A stretch of DNA of 64,000 nucleotides, taken from contig NC_087173.1 in NCBI RefSeq assembly GCF_035594125.1, positions 1,952,986 to 2,016,985 of the forward strand, given 5' to 3'. Below the pieces are notes generated by a model, which was not told the DNA's origin, made no database searches, and saw only the letters and a list, made by a program, of their open reading frames with translations. Of this stretch, positions 35,615 through 48,904 are shown one piece after another. The first letter of the stretch is position 1; each line of letters opens with the position of its first letter. A program made the position numbers and the translations under genes. The stretch is from Scylla paramamosain (taxonomy: Eukaryota > Arthropoda > Malacostraca > Decapoda > Portunidae).

Positions 35615-38600
35615 TTCTAATTGGCTGTCTCTCCCTCCATAGGTTTTAATATTCACATTGTTCACCTTCCCTTCTTTTTTCTATTTAACCTATTCTAAAC
35701 TCTCCTCAACCTGTTTCCATGAACATATCACATATATTCCATTTATGGATTAACCTTGAGTATGTACTCTCACTAGCTTAGTTAACCGCACACAATTTGA
35801 ATGGGAAGATTTTTAGGGTTACTAGTGAAAAAGATGTTTCAAAACAAAATTGCAGTACAATTAGGAGGATGGCTGCCTTCAATAAGATGTAGACTTACTG
35901 CAAATGTAACGTAATTCTTTGATAATTACTGCAAAGGACAGTTAAGCAAGTATCATATATTATAAGGAATGTCTGATATAGTGAATTAACTTAGAAATTT
36001 GTCAAGTTTCTTTTGAATTTTGTGCACATATCATTGTAAGAATAAAGGAAGCATTTAAGTGAAAGTTCTTGTGTTTCTAAGAACCAGTTTAAGTTGCTGT
36101 AAATCATTCTTCTTTCTTAGCCTGCGTAAGCTACTGGAAATGCTTCTTGATGTTTCTGGTATGTTTCCCTTCCTGCTTTTTTATTATTTTGTATGTTTAG
36201 AAAGTATGCTTATTCCTGTCATGGATGCAGGGGGAGGTGCTGACATCATTGTAGTGTAAGCCTCCAGATGCCTTGCAAGGAGGGACAGTCAAGCTTGAGG
36301 TTGAATACTTAACTGCACATTCATATTCAGGACAGACGTACATGTTTCTGAAAGTGTGATGCACTTCATGTCTCGTATTAGGAAGGCGACAGGCATGTGT
36401 GTGGATGTTATGGTATATCTTAAGTGTAAACTGTCCACTGAGTGGTTGCTTCTGCCATTACCAGGCAAGCCAATGTGAGAATTTTTAACTATTTTTGACA
36501 TTAATTTCCAGCTATGTGGGTATTACTGAACTCTTGAATGTCAAACCACTTGTCTTGTGATGTGTTGAATTACCAAATGAAACTAACTGTGTAGAAAGTA
36601 AAACCAATTATGAAACAAAAACATGCATCTCCGTAATTTTAACGAAGCCCATACCTCTTACCCTGCAGTTATTGATTGCCACTCATATGTCTTGTATTGG
36701 ACCAAACTATATCTGAGAACAACAGTGGAGATACAGAAAAAAATACACCATGAAATGAATGCAATGAATGGTTCTGGCTTGCATGTAGAGAGTGCCAGGA
36801 GGGTGACTGCCTTGCCTCTTAATTTGTGGCATTGGTTCACAGCTGCTGCTCTTCCTTCATTGTTTGTTGGTCAGGTGACGGCACTTGTTGTCTCAGCTCG
36901 CAGGCTTTCACTGTAAAGAGGAGCACCTGATAATCGTCACCATCAGTGTTTATTGAATTAGCATGCAGGTTTTCAACACTGAGGAACATTCAGTTATTAT
37001 CAGGGGCCTTTGTTTTGTCTCTCAGGTTTTTGTTGAGGTTTTCCTCTCATCAAGGAAATTGGTTGACTGATTAAGTTTAGGCCTCATAACAGTGAGGTCA
37101 TTTGGGACAGAGATTATCTATTTATCACCACTTTGCCCAAGTTTTCAAGTGCACCTCCCACTCCAAGTGTCAAGATAAGTATGATTTGTATCTTGAAGAA
37201 CAGCGGGTGTCTTAGTTCAGCCATACCAGTGATGGGTGGTCAGCCCATCTTTTGGCTGACTGCTGGACTGACTGAAGTATTAGTTGGTTTATTGAAAGTG
37301 AATACTGTGCAAGACTCCTGAATTAAGTGAAATGTTGATAGAATTATTTAAAGTGAATGTTGTGCAAGATTGCATATGTTTAGAAGTGGTGTAAGGTGTT
37401 AGTAATTACAGATAACAAATGTGCGTTGTGTATCCAGCCAGTTAAATCAGTGATGCCCAGACTGAAAGAATTTAGCTTGGTGAGTTTTGAGTTTTCAGAC
37501 ATGATGTGCACAGCAATTGAAGTAAATATCTTTATTACATAGTGTAATATAACTTGAGTTTGTATGAAGTTGTTTGGTTTACCTTGAGAAAAAAAAATAT
37601 GCCAGCATGACCACTGTGGCAGGTGTGAGGAGAAAGACTATTGCCTGATCCAAGTTGTGCCTCTTAGGATTACAAATGAGGGAACTACGCCGGACAATCA
37701 CATGGCCAGGGCGAAACTGTGGCAAGTAGCTGATGCTTTGTTTTTGTTCCTGAGTAATTCAGTGATGTTGCTGTGGTGCTGTGGCAGATTGATTGTATGT
37801 CTGTTTATTGCAAGGTAGAGGAAGGATGCTGGGAATTGGTTGGCTGGTTCTGCTGCTTGTTCTGGTTGAAAAGACTTTGATTTTGTTTTCTGTAATTCCA
37901 GTTTTGGATAATCCTTTTGGTCCTTTTCTTTAGGGACCAGCACCCCATTGGGTATTCTTTTATATATAATTTTTGTTGCCCTTGGCCAGTACTAATCTTA
38001 CTTTTAAAGATATTGTAATGTGATGTCATTCATTTGTTTGTTTCTTTCTTTTCTTTTCCTTTCTGAAAATGATGTAATGCTCTTGTTTTCTCTTTTTTTT
38101 TTCCATACATGATGTTATTTTCACTTCTTTGTTTTCAAGGTCATAGATAAGTAAACATCAGTGATTGTGATTGTTTACTGTGGTGAAGGACAGATACATA
38201 ATGCTGCTGGTTTTTCAGATGTGAGGGAGTGAGACTGGAGTCCCCTGCCACCATGGTTGTCTGGGTGCTCCACTCCCCTGCCATGTCATGATTCAGGGGC
38301 AGCCTAGGACATTTGTACCAGGAAGTAAGTTTGTGTTGGACTGAAGGGAACCAGAAAATGCTCCTTTCTTCCTGGAACTCAGTGGAGACTTTTTATTTTG
38401 TGATATTTTTTTGAGAACGTTACTTTTTTGTATAGATGTGAAAGAAATTGATTTGTGATGCATTCAAGCTGCCTAGCGGAGGATAGAGTGATGTGCAAAG
38501 ATGCGCGGCGGTGAGTGCCTGGCCTGGTGTAGTGTGCTGAAGAGCTGGCGACTCCTGTGTTGAGGGGCAGGAGCCTTGCAGTATGTGAGGCAGCCGGGAC

Positions 38601-38714
38601 AACAGATGGCAGTGCTTCCAGTTTACTCGAGTGCCTTATTGATGAGTGTTATTAAAAAATCTGCCTGATACTGAAAGAGAAGACAATAAATATCAATATA
38701 TATATATGTAGATA

Positions 38715-38768
<54 letters not shown>

Positions 38769-39199
38769 TACATAAATAAATATATACATATGTGGAGATA
38801 AAATTTTATATATCTTTAACTTTACAAAACTGCTGACTATAGATATATTTTGTGGTCCTTGAAAAGTGACTCTATAGATATTTTTTAAGTAGATTAGAGT
38901 AGAACAAAAAAGTATTATATAACAATCTATTGTGTGTGTGATTGACCGGAAAGATAATCATTGGAACAAAACAAAACAAAAAAACAAATGCCATTCCACA
39001 AGAGCTTAACCAGGAGGCCACGTAAAGTAACAATGACCCCAAGTGTTCTTAAGAGTGCCATCTCCTTGCTGCAGTAAACTCAAGCATCCTGACAGCACTG
39101 AGACAACCAAGAGACCCAAACATAAAGACCAAACCCCAGCCCCCCCCGCTCATCACCCTCATCCTCGCTGTTCTAAGGGCACCAGCAAGTTGTGTCAAG

Positions 39200-39320
39200 A
39201 TGAGTCTGAAGCGCATCCGGCGGAGACTCTCACAAACCTTCACTCGCTTCCATGATGGCAGCCTCACGGAGCTTGCCGAGCACCTCACCATCGAGGAGAA
39301 CGGCGGCATCAGGGAAAATG
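39200..39320 (+). CDS. CDK17: PCTAIRE-type cyclin-dependent kinase, N-terminal exon (CDK17-like)
   Basis: PCTAIRE kinases (CDK16/17/18) are cyclin Y-activated kinases with long N-terminal extensions; they act in vesicle transport and neurons. The exon encodes MSLKRIRRRLSQTF, then DGSLTELAEHLTIEENGG. Human CDK17 begins MKKFKRRLSLTLRG and continues ESLSELAEQMTIEENSS, so start, basic RRLS motif and TIEEN block all agree. The ATG at 39200 is chosen because it lines up with the human start. The reading frame stays open upstream to the probable acceptor GCTGCAG at 39074, so an N-terminal extension cannot be excluded. The donor is AATG|GTGAGA, one base into a codon. The kinase domain is not in the window. 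Confidence 0.72.
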
Positions 39321-40031
39321 GTGAGATGTGATTACTGTGCTTGACATTGCAGTGTTCTTTCCTATTTCATAACAGATTTTATTGTATTTTTTTCTCATGG
39401 ACTTAATATTATTCTTAATGTATTCTTTCTCTGACATAATATTAATGATATTTCCTGACATAGTGTTCATTGTATTGGTTTTTCTCAGACTTGATGTTAT
39501 TTACTGTTCTCTCCTTTCCCTAACATAAGACCAACAATATTATTTCTCTTTAGACTACTTACTGCATTCCTTCGTTTTCCTTACTTAACAATTCTTAATA
39601 TTATTCTTTCCCATTTCCTAACATATTGTATTGTTTTTTCTCATTTACTATATGCTCTCCTTTCCCTAACATAACATTAATATTATTATCATTAATGCTA
39701 CCTACTGTATTTTTTCCTTTTCCTCATGTAAAATTGCTACTATTGTTATTACTCTTATCTAACATAAAGTTATTAACTATATCTTGTGGAAGCTATGCTA
39801 GTTACTGATAACCTAAGTCATAAAAAACAGAAGTATGAGGAAATCAAGAAATCTCATTCTGAGTTATCAGGAGTTAATATTATTTTTGAGTGAGCTGATC
39901 TTTTTGTCTCCTCGGCTGTCCTTGTATTTTCATCCATATTGAGATCCGTCATTCCTTAGCCCACAGAGATGCTTATTCCTCTTTTTTTAAGCCATTCACT
40001 CTTGGACAGTTTTCCCATAATCACTTTCAGT

Positions 40032-40370
40032 CTCTGCAACACTTACCATTGTGCTGTAGTCTCATGAACACTTTTGTATTGTAGAAAAGATAGAAGTAGC
40101 TTACTCTCTTTTCCTCTCATATTTACTTCCCTTTAACTCTTTCATTCTTCCTCCTATCTCTCAATACTTTCTCTTTCTTCTCTCTTTTAACTCAGTGTCC
40201 TCTCTGCAACACTTACCTTTGTGCTGCAGTCTCTTGAACACCTTTGTAGTGTAGAAAAGACCAAAGTAGCTTACTGTCTTTTCTTCTCATATTTACTCCC
40301 CCTGAACTTTTTTCATCCTTTCTCAAATCTCTCAACACTTTCCCTTTCTTTTGTCTTTTAACTCAATCTC
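40032..40370. repeat. 170-bp tandem duplication
   Basis: CTCTGCAACACTTACCATTG at 40032 recurs as CTCTGCAACACTTACCTTTG at 40202. In both it is followed by TGCWGTCTC.TGAACAC, GTAGAAAAGA and GTAGCTTACT. Related pyrimidine-rich segments reappear at 42740-43090. Confidence 0.85.
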
Positions 40371-41043
40371 TTCTCTCAGCCTTGCCCTCCTATCCCATAT
40401 TAACAGAAGAAAGAACAACTACCTTTAACTCTTAAATCCATCCTTTTATTTGTATTTAATTCCTTGTAACTTTTTCATCCTTTCTTTAATTTTTGTACAT
40501 TGAGTTTTTACAATGCTCTGAATGATGACAAAAGACAAACATAGCAATGAAAGAACTAATGTCATGTTATTCATCATATTCTGTATCCTCTTAAGTATCC
40601 GTTTAATTTTAGCTGGATGTCTTTTGCAACCATTCCCCATTTCTCTCAGTTCAGTGATCCCTGGCTCTTTTGGGGGAATGGAATTAAGAGCAGATTTATT
40701 TTTGTACTTTTTTACCATTTTTATTCCTTAGACACACTTTTCACCAGTTTTATTGCTTGGACACTCATTTCACTATTTTTATCTCTTGGACACTCTCTCT
40801 GATAACAAAACATTAACAAAAAGTTAAAACAAAGGCAATATAAGTGTCAGTCCTTAAAAGAGTAAAAAAAAATATATACTGAAATGATGAGAAGTGTCTT
40901 GAAATATGCTTTACTTACATGCCAGGTTGGTTATTCATGTCAGGTATGATTATTGCTGCAAAAAATTATGCAAAAGACTGCGTATACAAAGGAAATATTA
41001 TGATTTTTATGTTATATTGCTTCCTTGAACTGCAGCCTTTTTT

Positions 41044-41306
<263 letters not shown>

Positions 41307-41369
41307 TAAGAAATTAGTTCATAGTTTGAGGCATGTTGACACAGGCTATATTTACTTTACCCCCGCCAG

Positions 41370-41456
41370 GCTCCACCACCACCCCAACCTTCACTAGAAT
41401 CAGCCGTCGCCTCTCCCTCTCCAACTCGAGGATTTTCAGTGACTCCCACAAACAAG
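41370..41456 (+). CDS. CDK17: Second coding exon of the PCTAIRE-type kinase
   Basis: Acceptor CCCCGCCAG, donor CAAG|GTAGAG, 87 bases, joining in phase with the exon at 39200-39320. It encodes GSTTTPTFTRISRRLSLSNS, then RIFSDSHKQ. RRLSLS resembles the basic Arg-Arg-x-Ser sites of PCTAIRE N-termini, which are known PKA targets in CDK16. The length is a multiple of three with the same phase at both ends, so it could be skipped without a frameshift. Confidence 0.6.
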
Positions 41457-41900
41457 GTAGAGTGATGTGCTGCTTTGTCTTATTACCACTGCTGTTTGTT
41501 TGAGGTCCTTCTGTTATGCTGTTTATCTTTTGTGTTTCTGTAGGGAGTGTTTGTGTCTGCTTTATGTTTCTTTATTACCACTGGTGTTTGTTTCAGGTCC
41601 TCTGATTATGTTGTTTTCCTTTGTATTTGTATAGGGAGTGTCAGTTTTGCTTTGTGTTTCTAGGTATTCTTATTATGACTGGTGTTTGCCTCATGTCCTC
41701 TTCCTTCACTTTTTTTCTTTGTTTTTCTGTAGGGAGTGTCAGTTTTACTTTGTGTTTCTAGGTTGAGTACTGTCTTTATCACTGGTCTTTGTCTTACCTT
41801 ACACCTTCCTACACTGTTTCTTGCTGTATTTCTTTAGGAAGTGTTAGTGTCTGCTCTATTTCCAGATAGAGTACTGTGCTGTTTCATTAGTTTCCAGGTA
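41457..41900. repeat. ~90-105 bp tandem repeat, four copies
   Basis: TAGGGAGTGT (or TTAGGAAGTG) at about 41541, 41632, 41730 and 41834 is preceded each time by ACTGSTGTTTGTYTCAGGTC and a TTTGTGTTTCT stretch. It lies directly after the second kinase exon. Confidence 0.75.
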
Positions 41901-42209
41901 GAGCACTGTGCTGTTTCATAAGTATCATGTCAGTTTACTTCATTATGATTCAATTTATGTAAGAGTCTTCAGTATCTGTCACACATTCAGCCACTGATAA
42001 ACCCTTATGAACATATCTGTGGCTTTTGTCTTCTTATTCCCACAAAACATGACCACTACGCTTAATAATTTACTGCCAGTCCAGAAATAACACAGAACTT
42101 ATATATTTTCCACCAGACCTTGAGGAAACTCTGAAATAATTTTTTCATTTGGTGCAAGAAGCATGTAGTCCTCTTTTTATTGAGTGTTTTAATATTGCAA
42201 CATCCCACA

Positions 42210-42590
42210 AGACTTGATAATGATAGTGGAGATGGTGTGGAAGGGGTGGGAAGATGAGTGAGGTGTGGGGAGAGTTGGGAGGGTGGTAAATGGTTGACAG
42301 GAATTGAGGAGGACATGTGAGGGGTGGTAATATTGGAGGAAGTTGTATGTGAGTTATGATGTTAATTGGGGAGGGTCTGTGAGGGGTGATGTGAGATGGT
42401 AAGATCACATAAGGGGTGACAATAGTTTGGTAGGCTGTTTGAGGGGGTGGTAACAGTTGGGGAGGGTGTTTGAGAGATGTTATAATTGGGGAGGGTTACA
42501 GGAATTTGGGCGGCTATGTGAGGGGTGGTAATGGTTGGGGAGGGTGTCTGAGGGGTAACTACAGGTGGTGAGGGCATGTGTGTGGTGGCT
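42210..42590. repeat. ~45-60 bp GGGGAGGGT-type minisatellite
   Basis: TTGGGGAGGGTGTNTGAGGG, then GTGGTAA, recurs about seven times with length variation. The minus-strand open frames here are repeat artefacts. Confidence 0.7.
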
Positions 42591-42739
42591 GGGGTGTGGT
42601 TGCAAGGCTGGATTTCCTGCAAGTGCCAAAAATCCATACTTCTAAAGCATTCTGTCTGTGGTTCATTCCTGGGACCAGCTCCTGCATCTTTCCTCCCACC
42701 TTCCTTAATTAATTTCTGCCTCATTTCTTGTAACTCTTA

Positions 42740-43090
42740 CGTACATCCTTCCTAGCTTCAATCAATCCTTTTACTCCTATTTAATTCGTCCTAACTGTTT
42801 CATCCATCCTTTAATTTTTCTTCTATCTTATTTTTAACCTTCCAACACTTTTTCTTTCTTCTCTTTTAACTCAAGCTCATTCCTGCCTTCCTATCCTTTA
42901 TTAACATAGAGAGAATGCCTTCCTTTTACTCTTAAATCCATCTTTTTACTCCTATTCAACTTCTCAACTTTTTCATCCTACCTCTTATTTTTCTGTCCTA
43001 TTTCCAGCCTCCCAACACTTCCCTTACTTCCCTCTTCTAACTCAGCTTCCTTCTATAACACTGCTCCCTCATCCCTTACTAACAGCAAGT
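42740..43090. repeat. Pyrimidine-rich ~200 bp repeat related to 40032-40500
   Basis: CTTTTACTCTTAAATCCATC, CAACTTTTTCATCCT, CCAACACTTTCTCTTTCTT and TTTTAACTCA recur in the same order here (about twice) and near 40100-40460. Confidence 0.6.
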
Positions 43091-43455
43091 TAAATAAGAA
43101 TAAGGTGAAATTCCGCAGGTAAACATTTTCATTAGGCTGAGTAAAATGAGCATGGTACATTGAGTTATGGAGTTCACTGCTGCTGGTTAGTATTCCTGGC
43201 AAAAACAAGTCAGTACGTGCTTGGTGTGTTTGCGTTGGTGGGAGGGTGAGGGTGAGGGTGAAGAGAAAGAGGGGAAGAGGAGAAGGGTGAGGAGGAAGGG
43301 TGGGGGAGGGGGTGACAAAAAGTTTAAAACCCTTCCCCCTTCCCCCATGTTTTGAAAATAAGTTAGTCGTGCATAAATTTGTACAAGGGACGTGAGTTGA
43401 CACCAAATGTAATTATTCATATCCCTGGAACTTTTATTTTTTTATCTGTTGACAC

Positions 43456-43662
<207 letters not shown>

Positions 43663-43979
43663 GGACGCTGAAAACATGTCGTCATTAATTACGAAGGCAG
43701 CATGAACAACTGCATAATTAAAGGGGTTGTTTCACTGTATTCATTTATCATTTATCATTTTAAATTTTTCAGAGTTACCTTAGTTAGTTACCTGTGTATT
43801 GACCTACTCCCCTATGCAAAGTTTATTAAAATAACAGAAAATTTATAATTAAAGTTACCATTTATTCATGTATACTTTTCTTTATTATATTTCGTCTATA
43901 GAGTTACTTAATTATTACCTATCTTACCTTACCTATCTGCCTACCTATCTATTTATTAATCAGTCCATCTATATATGTA

Positions 43980-44180
43980 ACTTTACCTTACCTTACCTTA
44001 CCTACCTACCTATCTATCTGGTCAGTCTATCTATCTATCTAACCTTACCTTACCTTACCTTACCTTACCTTACCTTACCTTACCTTACCTTACCTTACCT
44101 TACCTTACCTTACCTTACCTTACCTTACCTTACCTATCTGTTTATCAATCAGTCGATCTATCTATCTATATATCTATCTA
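43980..44180. repeat. (CCTTA)n and (CTAT)n arrays
   Basis: A nearly pure CTTAC pentanucleotide array at about 44041-44133, with flanking CTAC and CTAT runs. It differs from the telomeric CCTAA by rotation-independent base order, so it is not a telomere repeat. Confidence 0.93.
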
Positions 44181-44429
44181 ACCTTACCTTACCCAACCAT
44201 ACCATACCCAACCGCACCCCACCCACGTAACAAGCTTCATTCAGTCTTCGGGAGTCCCCCATGAAAAGTTTGTCGCGGAAACGTTCTCTCTGATAAAGAA
44301 AACCAGCAAAGATGAGGAAGAGAAAGAGGAAGTGTGCTGGCATATACAAAACACACACAAAGACAGACAGACTGACAGACGAGCTAAGATAATGCTGACG
44401 CTCACAGGAATATGAGGAATATTTGTCTA

Positions 44430-44430
<1 letters not shown>

Positions 44431-44508
<78 letters not shown>
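44431..44508. repeat. (GA)n microsatellite
   Basis: About 78 bp of GA. Confidence 0.96.
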
Positions 44509-44512
<4 letters not shown>

Positions 44513-44889
44513 GGGGTGGGAGAGCATTCGTAACCTTTTCTTCCTCTTTCAGCTCATTTCTTTCCTTCTTTTTTTTTTTTATTTCATATCTTCCATCTTC
44601 TCATTCATTCTCTTCTTCTCATTCTCGCTCCCTTCCTCCCTTCATTTATTTTCTCTTCACTTCCATTGTTCTCATCTTCATCTACGCATCCTTTCCTGAT
44701 CTCAAACATTCTTATTCTCTTCATCACTTCCTTTTTGCAGTATCTATTCTTTTCCTCTTCTCGGTTCGTGTCTACTTCTCTTCCCGACATTTTCCTTACG
44801 TTCATGATCTGTCTGTCCTTTATTTTCGAGATTCATTTATCCATCCGTTTCTTTTCTTTTATTCATTTTAGTCTATTTTCTTATTGGGA

Positions 44890-45210
44890 TTTATTGAGGG
44901 AGTTTTCAAGAGTGTTTTCATGATCCTGGCGATAGATCAACGAGTATTCTGCAGGCATCAGTATTAATAACATACACGAGAACTCGACATATCATCTCAT
45001 TGGCCTCTGAAATTAGTTCTGATCATCTGATGGAGACCTAGAGTATTTCAAGATATTGGCTCATGGTACAGTTTTCAATAGTTTCTACGACTCTAGTGAT
45101 AGATCAAGTATTCTAAACTGTTAATGAGAGAAAAACCATCCTTGAAAACCCGTTGCGGCCTTTGAAATGAGATCTGATCAGCTGAGGGGGGCCTAGAGCA
45201 TTTCAACTGG
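44890..45210. repeat. ~150 bp two-copy repeat
   Basis: GATAGATCAA..GTATTCT, GCCTYTGAAATKAG, TCTGATCA.CTGA and CCTAGAGYATTTCAA occur in the same order from about 44930 and again from about 45100. The GTTTTCATGAT.C..GCGATAG core resembles units at 58090-58430. Confidence 0.7.
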
Positions 45211-45523
45211 TGTCTCGTAAGGCTTCCCCGCTGCCTCGTGCGTGAGTCTTCTGTCCTTGTAGCGCGCCAGGCTTCGGAAGAGCGGAGTAAGGGTTTAAGT
45301 CAGTCGTGCAATGAAGCCATGACAAATCCGATCCCGTATGATCTGGCGTTAAGGGCGCAGCGTATGGAGGCCTGCCAGGTAAGGTAAGGGAAGGTGTGAG
45401 GTGAAGAAATAAGGTTGCCACGCCGCCTCGTCTCAACTCACTTCACCACCTTTGGCGTCGTCGTCTTCCTCTTTGTTTTTTCTTTGTGTTTCGTTTTGTT
45501 GTGAAGTGGTAGTGGTGGTGGTG

Positions 45524-45597
<74 letters not shown>
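45524..45597. repeat. (TG)n microsatellite
   Basis: About 74 bp of TG, followed by CTAT and CTAC runs. Confidence 0.96.
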
Positions 45598-45598
<1 letters not shown>

Positions 45599-46092
45599 TA
45601 CATATCTATCTGCCTGCCTATCTATCTACCTAACTACCTGTCTATCTGTCTATCTATCAAATTTGTATCTGTCAACCCATCTTTTTCTTTTTCTTTCTTT
45701 CTTTCTTCATAACAAAGTATGTGTAGCATAGAAATCGAGGGATGGGTGGGCGGTGCTGGTGGTGGTGGTAGTAGTGACGGTGGTGGCGGCAGTGGTGTAG
45801 GCTTAGAGACACGTGAGCTGCATTGGTGGTGGGAGGAGCACGAAGAAGAAGAGAGGAGGAGGAGGAGAAGGAGGAAGGAAGAGTGACGAGGTGTTAGAGG
45901 CAATGAGGCTAAGAAGGGAGAGTGCAAACGGAAGCTTTTGCCTAAACGGAATATTGCTTACTGGGAAAGACGAAGAAGGAAAAGAGGAAGGGGAAAAAAT
46001 GAGTGGATGACGACTGTTGTTGCTGCTGCTGCTGCTAGTGACGTAGTTAACTCTCACCAGTCTAGCCTGTTGACCTGACCAAAGAACCTAAC

Positions 46093-46197
<105 letters not shown>

Positions 46198-46528
46198 TGT
46201 CTGTTAGAAGCAAAAAAAAAAGGATAAAAAGTATAGATAAATAAATACATAGATAAGTCTATTAGAAGCAAAAATAAGTAAATAAATTAATAAGGATATC
46301 TATTAATAAGTAAATAGATGAAAAATAAGGTAGGTGGGACGTCATATGCAACAATTTGGGACCCACTGCAAAGGTCAAGGTTTCAAGGTCACGTGACCAT
46401 AACAAAGCAGAACGAGAGAATGCATAACGGAGCGAATCTTGACTAACAGAAGCCCTGGACAAACTTAGGGTGATTTACTGTAGCTTCTGCCCTTTTTTAA
46501 CACTTAGGAACGTGCGTGTGTCTGCCTC

Positions 46529-46610
46529 CTCCTCTCCTCCTCCTCCTCCTCCTCCTCCTCCTCCTCCTCCTCCTCCTCCTCCTCCTCCTCCTCCTACTCC
46601 TCCTCCTCCT
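46529..46610. repeat. (TCC)n microsatellite
   Basis: About 80 bp of TCC triplets with one interruption. Confidence 0.95.
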
Positions 46611-46876
46611 GGATTATAAATTTTGCTGGATGTTTTTTTTTTTTTTATACAAAGTTAGGATATTTGAAATCTATTCCTTTTATTTCCATATGGAGAGGAG
46701 TTTGGTGTGTGTGTGTGTGTGTGTGTCAGTCAGTCTGTCTGTCTGTCTGTCTGTTCCGTTCTATTGTTCAAAAGTCTTTCCTACATTATGTCCCTTAGTC
46801 ATCATCGTCTTTCCTCGTGACATTATTGTTATTATTATTATTATTGTGTTCTTAATAGTCTGGTAGGTGTCGTCAT

Positions 46877-46877
<1 letters not shown>

Positions 46878-46958
<81 letters not shown>
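46878..46958. repeat. (GT)n microsatellite
   Basis: About 80 bp of GT. Confidence 0.97.
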
Positions 46959-46959
<1 letters not shown>

Positions 46960-47438
46960 ACGTGTGAAGGTAGTGTGCTCTGAGTTCGTGCTGGTGTCGG
47001 AAGGAAGGACTGACTGGCTGGCTGGCGTGGTAGCTGGCTGTGCACCGATGTAGTAGCGATACCCGAGTACCTGTGTACGTAGCTTGCGAGCGCTTGTGAG
47101 GATGCAGAGTTTAGGTAGGTAACGTGGACGACTGCGCATGACACTGGCTCGTGATGAACACTTCCGCCTCCCTTCAGGGTTTGTCAGAGGTCATAGGGAT
47201 AATTAGTTGAATTTCTCACGAGTGTTTTCTTCCTATTGGTGACTGAGTGTTTTCATGAGTCTAATGATATTTTAATAGGGATTCTACATCAGTGAAAAAA
47301 AAAACGTGAGAACTCAACTCATTATCTCTGTGGTCTTTGTAAATTATTGTCCTTATAAGAGAACCAGGCGTGTACTACCATTGTTTTACTTTTACGAGTG
47401 TTAAGCATGGCGGTGAAAGGTTAAAAATAAATATGCAT

Positions 47439-47439
<1 letters not shown>

Positions 47440-47522
<83 letters not shown>
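47440..47522. repeat. (GA)n microsatellite
   Basis: About 83 bp of GA. Confidence 0.97.
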
Positions 47523-47523
<1 letters not shown>

Positions 47524-47888
47524 CCAATTTATTTCCACTGTTTTCCCTCCATTCGTGTATATATATAAATTCAAGTGCATAGAGGGGGAGGAACCTTTGC
47601 CTTTTCTACTCTATAGACCACCGTTAGAGTCACCAGTAACACCACAACATCCTGAGTAATCAAACACAATCACCAACAACCAGTTCTACTCCTCGTTCTT
47701 CCTTTGTGTTCTTTGGTGCTCCCCCTCACGTGCCTAGTGGAGAAGGTAACCCCGTCCATTTGTTTCGCCGCCAAGGCCACGTGCTGTACTTTACTGCCTC
47801 TCCTGCCGACCCATATACGTATAGGAAGGTCAGGGCGGCGTATCCCGACGAGGCGGTGGCGGCGGGGTAGGTTGAGGTGTGTATGGCC

Positions 47889-47923
<35 letters not shown>

Positions 47924-48334
47924 AGTGGGTGGGTAAGTGGAGGCACTGCGGAAAGAGGAAGGATACTAGAATATATATATAAAAAAAAGGATAGGATTGT
48001 ATACATGCATTGTTTTCTTAATGTTACTTTACAATGGGTGTTCTGCATGTATATGTTTATGTAAAGACAATTAAAAAATACTAGAACATCAAAATAAATG
48101 GAATGGGAATACATATGTTGGGTTTTTATCGCATGCTCATTCATATTTATCTCCTTCCTTCCTTCTTCCTTTCGTCCATTGTTACTCTTATCTTAAACAC
48201 ATGCATTGGATTCAGCTCTGAATTTGTGGGTTGCGAAAAGAAAGAAAAATGAAGTGAAGGGGAGGAGGGAGACAATGAGATGATGATAACGAGAGCTGAT
48301 AAAGTAAGCGAGGAGATGGATGGAGAAATGGAGA

Positions 48335-48337
<3 letters not shown>

Positions 48338-48387
<50 letters not shown>

Positions 48388-48516
48388 AAAGAAGAAGAAA
48401 CAAAATGAAAACGGGAAAGAAGACTCGAGAAGAGAAAAACGAAAGAAAAGCGTCGTTTGACTTAAGTTTCTAGGTTGTGAGGTTAATCTTAGTGTGTGTG
48501 TGTGTGTGTGTCGAGG

Positions 48517-48582
<66 letters not shown>
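48338..48582. repeat. (TAG)n, (GT)n and (GA)n microsatellites
   Basis: TAG triplets at 48338-48388, a short GT tract near 48492-48511 and GA at 48520-48582, with about 100 bp of ordinary sequence between the first two. Confidence 0.93.
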
Positions 48583-48585
<3 letters not shown>

Positions 48586-48904
48586 TGCCGGAAGGATGTA
48601 AAGAAAGGGTGTAGCCGCCGTCCTTAGTTGGGAGTGTCGTTCTTAAGGTGTATTCCACGTGAGAGAAGACTGACGGGCCTATATTGGTGGCGGTGGTGGC
48701 GGTGGTGGTGGTGGTGATGGTGGAGGCGGTAGTGGTGGTGGTGGTGGTGGTGGTAACACTTCTACGATTTCTCAATGTTCTCCTGGGAAGTTCCGGAGGT
48801 TTGTGTCATTCCTTCCACCTTCCAAAGCTTCCAGTCCTCGCCAGACCTCCCTCCCGTCACCGCCCGCTATCCACCTGCCGCTGTCACCTCCTCTACCGCT
48901 AAGC

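Larger units (their letters stand above)
34107..39074 (+). other. Probable 5' intron(s) of the PCTAIRE kinase gene
   Basis: Mostly unique-looking sequence with (CT)n at 34812-34882, two small tandem repeats near 35250-35615 and TA-rich stretches near 38700-38790. A possible extra exon (38219-38324, TTTTTCAG and GGAA|GTAAGT) is weak. I see no other gene. Confidence 0.5.

Noticed and set aside
38219..38324. Possible 106-bp 5' exon of the kinase gene
   Set aside because: Acceptor and GTAAGT donor look acceptable, but there is no coding sense and no independent support.
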